This document shows positions 1 through 7,527 of a DNA stretch of 11,946 nucleotides, one piece after another. Made by a program: the position numbers and the translations under genes. The stretch comes from Clostridia bacterium. Lineage in GTDB: Bacteria; Bacillota_A; Clostridia; Christensenellales; CAG-138. The notes under the pieces were generated by a model. The model saw nothing but the letters and a program-made list of their open reading frames with translations. It was not told the DNA's origin and did no database searches. The stretch covers positions 1-11,946 of the forward strand of contig JAFZJT010000059.1 of NCBI GenBank assembly GCA_017553815.1, read 5' to 3'. Numbering within the stretch: the first letter of the stretch is position 1; each line of letters opens with the position of its first letter.

Positions 1-3000
1 CGTCCATACGCGCGATCGTTTCCTCATCGCACTCGATAAGCTCCATGACGCAGCGCAAGATCATCAGTGCATCGGCGGTGTCGCAGTCGCCGTTGCCGTC
101 GATATCCGGCAGTGCGGGCGAGATCACCTCGATCTCGGCGCGGTTACGAACGCGAATACGCGGGATGAAGCCGCCGTCCGCGCTCTCAGTATCGACCGTT
201 ATCGAGGCAAGACCGATCGCGAAAACGCGATCGCCCACTGCTATCTCGATGATATAGTCGGACATGATGTAGCCGTCGATGAACACGCGGGAAACGCCGG
301 TGTCGTCGCGCACCATGATGGTCTCGAGCGCGCCGTCCGAGGAATAGCCGAGCTCTTCAACGGTGCCGTTTACCTTGATGAGCGTTCCGGTGTACGCCGT
401 GCTCATTGCCTCTTCAGCGGTGAGCTCGAGAGGCTCGATGATCTGCTCCTCATGGCCTTCGACCGCTTCGATCTTGGTAACGAGAAGCTCGCGCTCGCCG
501 TTGTAGGAGCCGGTGACGCCGGTTACGCGGACGTACTGGCCGATATGGAAGTCGCCCGCTACCGGGAAGAGGTTGATGCCCGCCGTATCGTCCTGTACGT
601 AGATACAGTCGAAGAACGCGGTGCTCTGATCGTAGCCCGAAGCGTTGGAGGTGACGTAGCCCTCAACGGTGAACTTGACGCCCTCATCGGCCGCGTTCAC
701 TTCCGCAATGGGCGTGATGGTAGGTTCGGGAATCAGACTGTTGATGATGTTCATAACGAGCTGATAGTTGGAGTTCTGGAGCGTGGTGGCGTTTTCGATC
801 TCCACCTGCACCTCGAAGGTCGAGAAGAAGGTGACGCCCGAAGTGATGAGCCAGCCGCCTGCGGGAAGGTTCTCAAGCGTCATCACGGAAACCTCGCCCA
901 TCGGCACGGTCACGGTGTCCGTTTCGTAGTTGGGCACGTAGTTCGAGCCGGTGAAACTATCGGTATAGCTTGCGCCCCAAGTGGTGGAATAGCCGTTGAT
1001 TACCGGGATCGCGTTTGCGCCTGGGGTGACGGGCGCGCCGTTGTAGCAGGAGAACGAATTGTTCGTGGTCTCAAGCACGTCGGTCAGAAGCCACACGGGC
1101 TCGCCGTTCCAGGTGTAGTTGTAGTTATCCTCGGAGGTGAAGTACAGGCGGTACGCCTCGTTCGCCTTCTCCTCGTTGTCTACAACGATACCGCGCACGA
1201 TCCTCGTGTCGGTGCCGATCGCTTCGAGAATTGCGTTGGAGATGGTGGAAGCCATTTCCGCGGCGTTTGCGGGATCGCCCCTGTCGGACTTGGAGCAAAC
1301 GATCAGGTTGCCGCCGTTCTGCGCATACTGCGCAATGGCGTCGAGCTCGTCCTGGCTGTAGAGGTTCGCCTCGCCGACGTTCTGCCAGCCGACGTAAGGA
1401 ACGGTCAGAACCAGCATGCTCAGATCCTTGATGTTCTCATAGGTCAGCTCGCCCGCGCGGATGTAGTTCGTGCGGATAGCGTTCTGAGCCATAAGCTCGA
1501 TGAAGGCTGCGTCGGAGCCCGCATAGTTGCCCGAAACGTAGAAGTTCGCATGACCGTAGTCGATGCCGACGTCAAGAAGCTCGGAGGGATCGAGCACGAC
1601 CATGTCATAGGAATGGGTGAACTGCATCAGCGTTTCGCCGAGATAGCCCGTAACGGTTACAACGAACTTCTGCGCGCCGAGCGCGGTGGGAGTGTAGTTG
1701 TAGCTGAGCTGACGCTCGGAATTCAGCGCGATGATGCCCGCATCTTCGATGGTGTCGAGGAGAACCGGAGCATTCTGACCGATCGAGATATAGTAGCTGA
1801 CGCTCTCGATGGTGAAGTTCTCGGTCTCGTAGTTGTAAAGATCGGTAACGAAGGTCATCTCCTCGTCGCGAACGGGGATAACGGTCTCGGTGGTAACGTC
1901 CGCGATGCCGACCTTGGATACGTCGCCAACCCAAACGGGCGCGGTCACGGCGATATCACCGTCGCTCTGCTCGATCCTGAGGAAATAGTAGGAGTAGTCG
2001 TTGGGAAGGGTGACTTCGATAACGGCGGAGGAGCCGGAAACTTCCTCGACGTGCGCGGTGATGCCGCCGTTCACGATCACGGAAACCCTGCCGATGCTCT
2101 CGCCGTCGGGATCGTTGATCGAGGCGTAGATGTTGACGGCCTCGATGGGATTCTCCTCGTCGTGCGGGATAACGGTGCCCATCATAGCGTCGTTCAGCAT
2201 ATAGAGCACCTCGAGGTTCTTGTCCTCGGTGGCGTACATCGTGCGATTCCTCATCGCATCGTAGATGCCTTCCTCGGAGAAGTTCTCGGTCACGACGACG
2301 GAGCGCGCGGTGTTAGCGTTGCCCCAGCGACCCTTATGGTTGTCCTGATTGTTCGTGGGAGCAACGTGCCAGCCCATGTCGAGCGCAAGGGTGTACTGCT
2401 CGTAGCTCGGCCAGTACGCGGAGCCGCCGATGGCGCCTTCACCGTTGCCGACCTCGACCATGTTTATCACCATATCCGCCGCAACGTCATAATAGCCGAA
2501 GTTCTCGAAGTTACCGAAGGTCGTGCCGGGATGGTTGAAGGCATGGATGGTGTCGGGGTACTGCTTGATAAGGTCGTAGTACGCCACGAGGCCCGCGCCG
2601 CCCTGAACGGTGTAGATGCTGTTCTGGCGGGAAACGAAGCCGACGGAGTTATAGGTGTTCATGTGGCCGTACTGACCGGACCAGGTCATCTCATAACCGC
2701 CGATAAAGATAACGTCGCTCTGGCGGGTGTTGAAGGAATCGATCTGGGTGGTGTAGTTGTACCACTTGGAATGGCCGTTCGCGGCGATGATGCCCGATTC
2801 GGGGTTCTCGAAGTCGCCGAGGTCGGTCTTGTTGTCAAAGTAGTTGGAGTGGTCGGTGATCGCCACAAATTGCACGTTTTCGCTCTCGGGAAGCCCTGTC
2901 ACATAATTGAACACGTCCTCAAGCGTGCCGGCGCCGTCCGAATACTCGGCGGTGTGGCTGTGGAGCTGACCGAAGTAGAAGCCGTACTGAGGCTCGCCTA

Positions 3001-6000
3001 CGAAGAAGATCCAGCTGAACTCAACGGATTGTCCGTCCTCGCGCACGATAGTAACGACCGCCTTATACTTGGCGTCCTCAAGCTCGCCCTCGTAGTTGAA
3101 GATCGCGAAATTGCCCTCAACTGAGGTCGTGCCTTCGATGCCGTTTACGTTGATGGTGATGCTCGGATTCTCGCCCGCGTTTGCGAACTCGACCTTGATC
3201 TCGGGGGTTTTGTCCTCATGCGTTGCGGAATTGGCCTTCGGGAACACCTCCACGACCTGCGGATCGTCCACGATCGGCACCTGCGTGCTCTCTTCGCTGA
3301 TGAGGCCGTGATCGTCCACAGCGGCGAAGGTCAGCTCGAGGTACTCGCTGCCCGCGGTGATGGCGGAGCCGGGAACGGTGGCGCGATACTTGCCGTTTAC
3401 GGGCGAAAGAGCCATAACGAGCGTATCGGTCGCGTTGCCGACAGTGTAGGTCATGATCACGGTATCGACGCCGTAATCGTCCACTACCTCAACCGCCACG
3501 TCGTAATCGACCCCGACTGCCGCATCGAGGAAGGTGTCGAGGATGATGATGGGCGCCTTGTTGTCGCCGAAGTATTCGCCGCCCCTGAACTGCCATGTGG
3601 TTGAATACTTGGAGAGCGCCGCGCAGAGGTCAACGACCTCGCCCGCCGTAACGAGGTAGGGCGCGTAGCTCGCAGCGCGATAGATGGGCATGTTTGTACC
3701 CGTGGAGTCGGTAACGATGGTGGAGCCGTTGTCGTTGTAGACGCCGAGGGTGACTGTTCGCACCTTGACGTACTCGGAGAGCAGGTTTTCCTTCTCGGCG
3801 AGCATGTCGGCGAAGGTCGCGAACTCCTGAGCGGGAATTGGATCCTCATGGTAGAGCTTTTCAACCGTAACCGCGCTCTGGATCTGAGGAACACCGCCGT
3901 AGGTGGTCTTGGTGGCGGTTATCTTGAGCACGTCGCCAAGCTCGTAATCATCGAGCGAGTTGAACATCTGAAGACCGTGGATCTCTCCGTCGATAACGTC
4001 CTCGAGGATTGCGGAGTTGATGGAATCGTAGTTGCCGAAGCGGTAAACGAGCTGCGCTATGACCGTTACGCTCGTGGAATCGGGCTGCGCGATAACCTCG
4101 GGAATGGTCATAACGCCTTCGTCGAACTGATCGTCGCCGATGGGGTCGGCAAGCTCGGTATGCGCGGTGATATCCGCGGCGCTGACGACGCGAAGCTGGG
4201 TCGCGTTGTTGTAGGTCGAAACGATCGCGATCATGTTCACCACGTCGCCCTCAACGAACTCGGTCTCGGGGATGCGGTAAACGTTCACGCTCTCGCCGTC
4301 CTGCATGATCGGCGTGTTGCCTGTGAGGTTGATCGTGCCGAGCGTCACGCCTGAAAGGAGCACGCGGCGGCACATGAAAGCGGCGGAATCGGCGTTGATA
4401 TCAGAGAGCGTTGTGGACTCGATCGGGAGTCGGTTGCCGCTCGAGATGATCCTGAACTGCTCTTCATTCGTGGGATCGATGCTTTTTAGTTCGGGAAGCG
4501 CCTTGTAGTTGTCCCTTATTCCCTTAGCCTGAACGAGATCGCCGATCGCGAGTTCGGAGCAAACAGCGGTTAGGAACAGATTGATAGCGCCGGTATCGTC
4601 CTGAACATAGGCGTTCTTGCCGTCGATGAAGGTCACAACACCGCGAACGGTTGCTTCCTCGCCCACCTCAAGCGCGAGCGCCTCGGCGATGGTGATGTAA
4701 GCGTTTGCCTCTGAACGGTAATCGTTCTCTGAGCCGTTGCGGAGCTGTACGTTTGCGTTGTACTTGGATGCGACCGCGTATACGTCCGCAGTGTCGCTCT
4801 CGCTCAAGCCCTCCGGATAGGCCGCCGCGCGGTAGATGTTGATGGTGTTGCCATCGGAGTCGCTGATCTGGGTGGAGCCGGAGGAGCTGTATGCGCCGAG
4901 GATCGCGTCCTTTATTACGACGAACTCGGAGAGATAATTCTCGATATTTCTCTGGAGTTCGGAGATCGTGACCTCCTGCGCCTGCATCGGCTCCTTATCG
5001 GTGGAGAGCACTTGAACCTGAGTGATGCTCGAAAGCTGGCGCACTCCGCCGTAATCGCCGACGGTGCCGATGACTGCCACGACGCTTCCTACGACGTAGC
5101 TGTCGATATTATTCATATCGTAGATCTGAAGACCTATTATCTCGTTGTTTACAACGTCGCCGAGCACGGCGCTGTTGAGGTTGCCGAAATTACCGAACTT
5201 CATCGCTACCTGGCCGACGACGGTGACTGAGTCGCCTGTCTCGGTCAGAGCGAGCACCTGATCGATTGTCATATAATTGGGATAATCCTCGGGATCGATC
5301 GGGTCGTAGATGGGATCGCTCGGATCGGGAACCTCGGTAGGAGCGGGGGGCTCCGAGGGAGCCTCGGTCGGATCGGGCGTTTCGTCTGCGTCGTCCACGA
5401 CCTCGACGTCGGAGGCGAGCGCAACGCGAAGCTGGAGCGTATTGTAGATGCCGACCACTGCGGTAACGTTGACGGTGTCGCCCTCGACCGCATCGTTTGC
5501 GGGCATCTTGTAGATGTTCATTGAAGCGTCGCCCTGAGTGAGCGGGGTGTTGCCGCCGTTGTTCACAGCGCCCATGACCGCGGAGCTGATCTTGACCCTG
5601 CGGCAGAGAAGATCGGCGCTGTTTTCAAGGATATCGGAGATGGTTGCATCCATGACGGGCAGTTCGTTGCCGCTTGAGTCAACGGCGAACTGTTCGGGAT
5701 CTGTCGCATCAACGCCGGAGAGCTCGGGCAGACCCTTATAGGTCGCGCGGGTACCGGTCGCGGTGATGCGGTCGCCGAGCGAAAGGGTGCTCAAAGCAGC
5801 GTTGAGATAGATCACGATGCCGCCGGTGCCGTCCTCGATGAAAACGTTCCTTCCGTCGATGAAGGTAACTATGCCGCTGACGCAGAGACCCTCGGTGCCG
5901 TCCTCGGCCGCGAGCGCCTCGCTGATCCACATGACCTTGCCTTCGCCGGGATCTGGCGTGGGCTGGGGCTGAGGATCGTCCTCAGAAGCAGTACCGCTGA

Positions 6001-6601
6001 CGGTAAGATCGTCGATGCGGAGCGTGCCGCTCGAAGCGATGGTTCCGCCGTTTGCACTTACGGTGTCCGTGACCGCAAAACGCAGCACGAGCGTGGAAGC
6101 GCCGTCTGCATCCGCGGGAAGCGAAACGCTGCTGAGCCTGCCCCACGCTGTGCCGTTCAGCACTACGAGGCCGCCGGTAACTTCGGTAAACTCAGCGCCG
6201 TCGAGGCTGTACTGAAGCGCTATGTTTTTGGGGCCGGTGTTCGAGGCGCGGAACGCCGCGCTGACGCTCAGTCCCTCATAGCCGGTCGCGTCCACCGAAG
6301 CGGTATAGTACTTCGGTGCGTTGGCGCTTGCTTCGTTCCAATATGTGGAGCTGAGCGCCTCGTTGCTGTTGTCGCCGCCTGTATAGCTGAACACTATGTC
6401 CGAGCTTTCCCTTGTGACGGCTGCACCGATGTTGGCCGCGTTCGCTTCGGATGCGGTGTTCGTTTCGGACTCAAAGTCCCACTTAACGATCACCTCTGTA
6501 TCGCGCACGGACGCGCCCTCTCTTGCAAAAGCGGAGAGCGGGAGAAGCGAGAGCGTCATCAGCACCGCGAGGAGCAGTGCCGAAAGCCGTTTTGTTCTCA
6601 T
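1..6601 (-). CDS. Giant secreted dockerin protein with OB-like array and PHP metallohydrolase domain (3' end outside window)
   Basis: Read on the minus strand from ATG at 6601-6599, the frame stays open for 2200 codons to the left edge. GGAGG (6610-6614) lies 8 nt upstream. Residues 1-26 are a signal peptide (cut after AFA). Next come a beta-sandwich (~38-200), a Pro-rich linker, OB-like units A (~223-400), B (~444-630), A' (~635-815) and B' (~831-1013), then Ig-like modules (~1015-1200). A CehA/McbA-type PHP domain (~1205-1450) has H1214-S-H1216, D1250-H1251, E1304, H1313, H1353, NHP H1357 and D1420-N-H1422, and a beta extension runs to ~1553. CARDB-like (~1553-1675), GATase1/DUF4350-like (~1676-1957) and two OB-like domains (~1960-2155) follow. 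The end is a dockerin calcium loop: D2166, D2168, N2170, D2172, D2174, D2177. The intact ligands suggest an active metal-dependent phosphoesterase, secreted and docked on a cohesin scaffold or the cell surface. The substrate is unknown. OB units of this look occur in extracellular nucleases (YhcR type), so a phosphodiester or nucleotide substrate is a guess. Confidence 0.9.
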   Translation of the reverse strand, partial: MRTKRLSALLLAVLMTLSLLPLSAFAREGASVRDTEVIVKWDFESETNTASEANAANIGAAVTRESSDIVFSYTGGDNSNEALSSTYWNEASANAPKYYTASVDATGYEGLSVSAAFRASNTGPKNIALQYSLDGAEFTEVTGGLVVLNGTAWGRLSSVSLPADADGASTLVLRFAVTDTVSANGGTIASSGTLRIDDLTVSGTASEDDPQPQPTPDPGEGKVMWISEALAAEDGTEGLCVSGIVTFIDGRNVFIEDGTGGIVIYLNAALSTLSLGDRITATGTRATYKGLPELSGVDATDPEQFAVDSSGNELPVMDATISDILENSADLLCRRVKISSAVMGAVNNGGNTPLTQGDASMNIYKMPANDAVEGDTVNVTAVVGIYNTLQLRVALASDVEVVDDADETPDPTEAPSEPPAPTEVPDPSDPIYDPIDPEDYPNYMTIDQVLALTETGDSVTVVGQVAMKFGNFGNLNSAVLGDVVNNEIIGLQIYDMNNIDSYVVGSVVAVIGTVGDYGGVRQLSSITQVQVLSTDKEPMQAQEVTISELQRNIENYLSEFVVIKDAILGAYSSSGSTQISDSDGNTINIYRAAAYPEGLSESDTADVYAVASKYNANVQLRNGSENDYRSEANAYITIAEALALEVGEEATVRGVVTFIDGKNAYVQDDTGAINLFLTAVCSELAIGDLVQAKGIRDNYKALPELKSIDPTNEEQFRIISSGNRLPIESTTLSDINADSAAFMCRRVLLSGVTLGTINLTGNTPIMQDGESVNVYRIPETEFVEGDVVNMIAIVSTYNNATQLRVVSAADITAHTELADPIGDDQFDEGVMTIPEVIAQPDSTSVTVIAQLVYRFGNYDSINSAILEDVIDGEIHGLQMFNSLDDYELGDVLKITATKTTYGGVPQIQSAVTVEKLYHEDPIPAQEFATFADMLAEKENLLSEYVKVRTVTLGVYNDNGSTIVTDSTGTNMPIYRAASYAPYLVTAGEVVDLCAALSKYSTTWQFRGGEYFGDNKAPIIILDTFLDAAVGVDYDVAVEVVDDYGVDTVIMTYTVGNATDTLVMALSPVNGKYRATVPGSAITAGSEYLELTFAAVDDHGLISEESTQVPIVDDPQVVEVFPKANSATHEDKTPEIKVEFANAGENPSITINVNGIEGTTSVEGNFAIFNYEGELEDAKYKAVVTIVREDGQSVEFSWIFFVGEPQYGFYFGQLHSHTAEYSDGAGTLEDVFNYVTGLPESENVQFVAITDHSNYFDNKTDLGDFENPESGIIAANGHSKWYNYTTQIDSFNTRQSDVIFIGGYEMTWSGQYGHMNTYNSVGFVSRQNSIYTVQGGAGLVAYYDLIKQYPDTIHAFNHPGTTFGNFENFGYYDVAADMVINMVEVGNGEGAIGGSAYWPSYEQYTLALDMGWHVAPTNNQDNHKGRWGNANTARSVVVTENFSEEGIYDAMRNRTMYATEDKNLEVLYMLNDAMMGTVIPHDEENPIEAVNIYASINDPDGESIGRVSVIVNGGITAHVEEVSGSSAVIEVTLPNDYSYYFLRIEQSDGDIAVTAPVWVGDVSKVGIADVTTETVIPVRDEEMTFVTDLYNYETENFTIESVSYYISIGQNAPVLLDTIEDAGIIALNSERQLSYNYTPTALGAQKFVVTVTGYLGETLMQFTHSYDMVVLDPSELLDVGIDYGHANFYVSGNYAGSDAAFIELMAQNAIRTNYIRAGELTYENIKDLSMLVLTVPYVGWQNVGEANLYSQDELDAIAQYAQNGGNLIVCSKSDRGDPANAAEMASTISNAILEAIGTDTRIVRGIVVDNEEKANEAYRLYFTSEDNYNYTWNGEPVWLLTDVLETTNNSFSCYNGAPVTPGANAIPVINGYSTTWGASYTDSFTGSNYVPNYETDTVTVPMGEVSVMTLENLPAGGWLITSGVTFFSTFEVQVEIENATTLQNSNYQLVMNIINSLIPEPTITPIAEVNAADEGVKFTVEGYVTSNASGYDQSTAFFDCIYVQDDTAGINLFPVAGDFHIGQYVRVTGVTGSYNGERELLVTKIEAVEGHEEQIIEPLELTAEEAMSTAYTGTLIKVNGTVEELGYSSDGALETIMVRDDTGVSRVFIDGYIMSDYIIEIAVGDRVFAIGLASITVDTESADGGFIPRIRVRNRAEIEVISPALPDIDGNGDCDTADALMILRCVMELIECDEETIARMD
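2..108 (-). other. Dockerin type I, first calcium-binding repeat (domain cut by window edge)
   Basis: The last complete codons of the giant gene encode LPDIDGNGDCDTADALMILR followed by a helix ending ARMD. Asp/Asn residues sit at loop positions 1, 3, 5, 7, 9 and 12, as in the EF-hand-like loop of type I dockerins, followed by the expected leucine-rich F-helix. Known dockerins carry two such repeats, and the ARMD ending fits the residues just before the second one, so the gene should stop about 25-40 codons past the left edge. Dockerins bind cohesins on scaffoldins and so place the protein in a cellulosome-like or surface complex. That partner is not in this window. Confidence 0.8.
3563..5932 (-). 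repeat. Internal tandem duplication A-B-A'-B' of OB-like domains within the giant gene
   Basis: Residues ~224-400 and ~635-815 of the giant protein are clearly homologous. Shared landmarks include VTFIDG(R/K)N, Y-K-(G/A)-LPEL, SSGN-(E/R)-LP, CRRV and GNTP. Residues ~444-630 and ~831-1013 form a second homologous pair, sharing KFGNF/RFGNY, NSA(V/I)L-x-DV, YGGV-x-Q, LSE(F/Y)V, a GS(T)-x-x-x-DS stretch and N/M-x-IYRAA. The simplest reading is that a ~390-410 residue A+B cassette was duplicated once. The linkers differ: a Pro/Thr/Glu/Asp-rich spacer (~400-443) separates A from B, but only a short join separates A' from B'. DNA similarity is still visible, for example around 5850-5875 against 4616-4642. 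Confidence 0.85.
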
Positions 6602-6661
6602 TTGTATTTCCTCCATTGTTTATTTGCCCGCGAATATCCGCGAACAGAAAATACCGATTAT

Positions 6662-6670
6662 ATTATAGCA
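6662..6670 (-). promoter_or_regulatory. Extended -10 promoter for the giant dockerin gene
   Basis: On the minus strand the sequence reads TGCTATAAT, a perfect TATAAT with the TGn extension. No good -35 hexamer is seen 16-18 nt upstream, which is usual for extended -10 promoters. Transcription would begin near 6655, giving a leader of about 50 nt that contains the GGAGG ribosome binding site at 6610-6614. Confidence 0.6.
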
Positions 6671-6824
6671 CAGCTTTGACTTGCGCGCCATTATCGGGCA
6701 ATGTATATTTCGTTCTTTTATTTGTAATTTCCTCGTATTCCAGATGATATACGATCCTCGTTTTATTCGTAAGCGGCAGGCAAAAAAGCATCCGCTAAAC
6801 GGAAGCAAAGACAAATAAACCTTC

Positions 6825-6853
6825 TTGCAATCTAAGGAAAGATAAGTTATACT
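6825..6853 (+). promoter_or_regulatory. Sigma70-type promoter reading into the VOC remnant and downstream genes
   Basis: TTGCAA (6825-6830), a 17-nt spacer and TATACT (6848-6853) make a good housekeeping promoter. The predicted start near 6860 lies inside the open frame of the truncated VOC gene. It therefore cannot have been that gene's original promoter unless the missing 5' part was lost. It probably now serves the 95-residue gene, the kinase-Sel1 gene and the radical SAM gene, since I see no better promoter between 7146 and 7239. Confidence 0.55.
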
Positions 6854-7145
6854 GCGCTTAGAACCATCCACTGTCACGGCGAAGGATGGCTCCTTCATCA
6901 TCGTTTATATCGGAAACGATGAAAGCGAGTTTGAGCTTGAGCTCACCTGGCTTCGCGACCATCCCGAGCCCAACGACATCGGCGAAGAGGAATTTCATCT
7001 TGCCTTCCGCACGGACGATTTCGAGGCCGCGCATGCACTGCATGAGAAGATGGGCTGCATCAGCTTTGAAAACCACGCTATGGGCATATATTTCATACAG
7101 AACCCGGACGGCTATTGGCTCGAGATTCTTCCCGCGCGCAAATGA
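6846..7145 (+). pseudogene. 5'-truncated VOC / glyoxalase-like gene
   Basis: The frame opens after TAA (6843-6845), runs 99 codons and ends at TGA (7143-7145). It contains classic glyoxalase/VOC signatures: AKDGSFIIVYIGND, FELELTW, LRDHPEP, EFHLAFRTDDFE, NHAMGIYFIQ and NPDGYWLEILP. The usual first ~25-30 residues, with the first beta strand, an FYE-type helix and the first metal-binding His, are missing. No ATG, GTG or TTG occurs until an internal Met late in the domain (the Met of EKMGC). Three of the four usual metal ligands remain: Glu of FELELTW, His of EFHL and Glu of WLEI. The other two frames upstream do not supply the N-terminus, so this is a deletion rather than a single frameshift. 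Intact relatives are small metal enzymes of the lactoylglutathione lyase superfamily. The remnant is probably not translated as a working enzyme. Confidence 0.75.
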
Positions 7146-7239
7146 GGCGATCGTTCGCGCTGTATCGGCGCTTGCCGTAATTGAAGGAGTGCCTACTCAA
7201 AATCAATAGAGGAATATAACGAAAACCACGGAGGCTGAA

Positions 7240-7527
7240 ATGAACAACGATAAGGATTATTTCTTTCGCGTTATCTCGAATCAAGTCCGATTCGGCTGCG
7301 GCTATCGAACCGTTGACGGCAAGCGGCAGTATTTTGCATGGCACGGCTATCCGAACAGGAACGACGACTATATCACCACGAGCGAGATAACCGCAGGCGA
7401 GTTTGAGGAGATCAACCGAAAGTACCCCGAGGAGATAGTCGCAAACAGGGATCAAGCGGAGGTGTTCCGCAACAGGTACGTGGACGGGCACCCCGTGCTG
7501 CTTGAAGGCTGGAACAGGCTGCTGTGA
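7240..7527 (+). CDS. Conserved-looking 95-residue protein of unknown function
   Basis: ATG at 7240 follows GGAGG (7230-7234) with a 5-nt gap, a strong start. The product is a soluble, charged 95-residue protein with no signal peptide or membrane segment. Visible features are an aromatic N-terminal half (YFFRV, FGCGYRT, YFAWHGYP), a central ITTSEITAGEFEEI helix-like stretch, and a C-terminal GHPVLLEGWNRLL. I do not recognise a family with certainty. It has one cysteine and no obvious catalytic motif. Its stop overlaps the start of the kinase-Sel1 gene (GTGA, 7524-7527), so the two are likely translationally coupled and may act together. Confidence 0.8.
   Translation: MNNDKDYFFRVISNQVRFGCGYRTVDGKRQYFAWHGYPNRNDDYITTSEITAGEFEEINRKYPEEIVANRDQAEVFRNRYVDGHPVLLEGWNRLL

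Noticed and set aside
452..3124. Plus-strand open frame of 890 codons
   Set aside because: It is codon-register antisense to the giant minus-strand gene. The product is a low-complexity mix rich in Val, Gly, Asp and His with no domain, signal peptide or good ribosome binding site. It stays open because the real gene avoids TTA, CTA and TCA codons.
3848..4354. Plus-strand open frame of 168 codons
   Set aside because: Antisense shadow in the same register as 452-3124, opposite the B' and A' domains of the giant gene.
6734..6808. Short plus-strand frame starting ATG 6734 (MIYDPRFIRK...)
   Set aside because: 24 codons, no ribosome binding site and no similarity to the missing VOC N-terminus. 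Treated as intergenic sequence.
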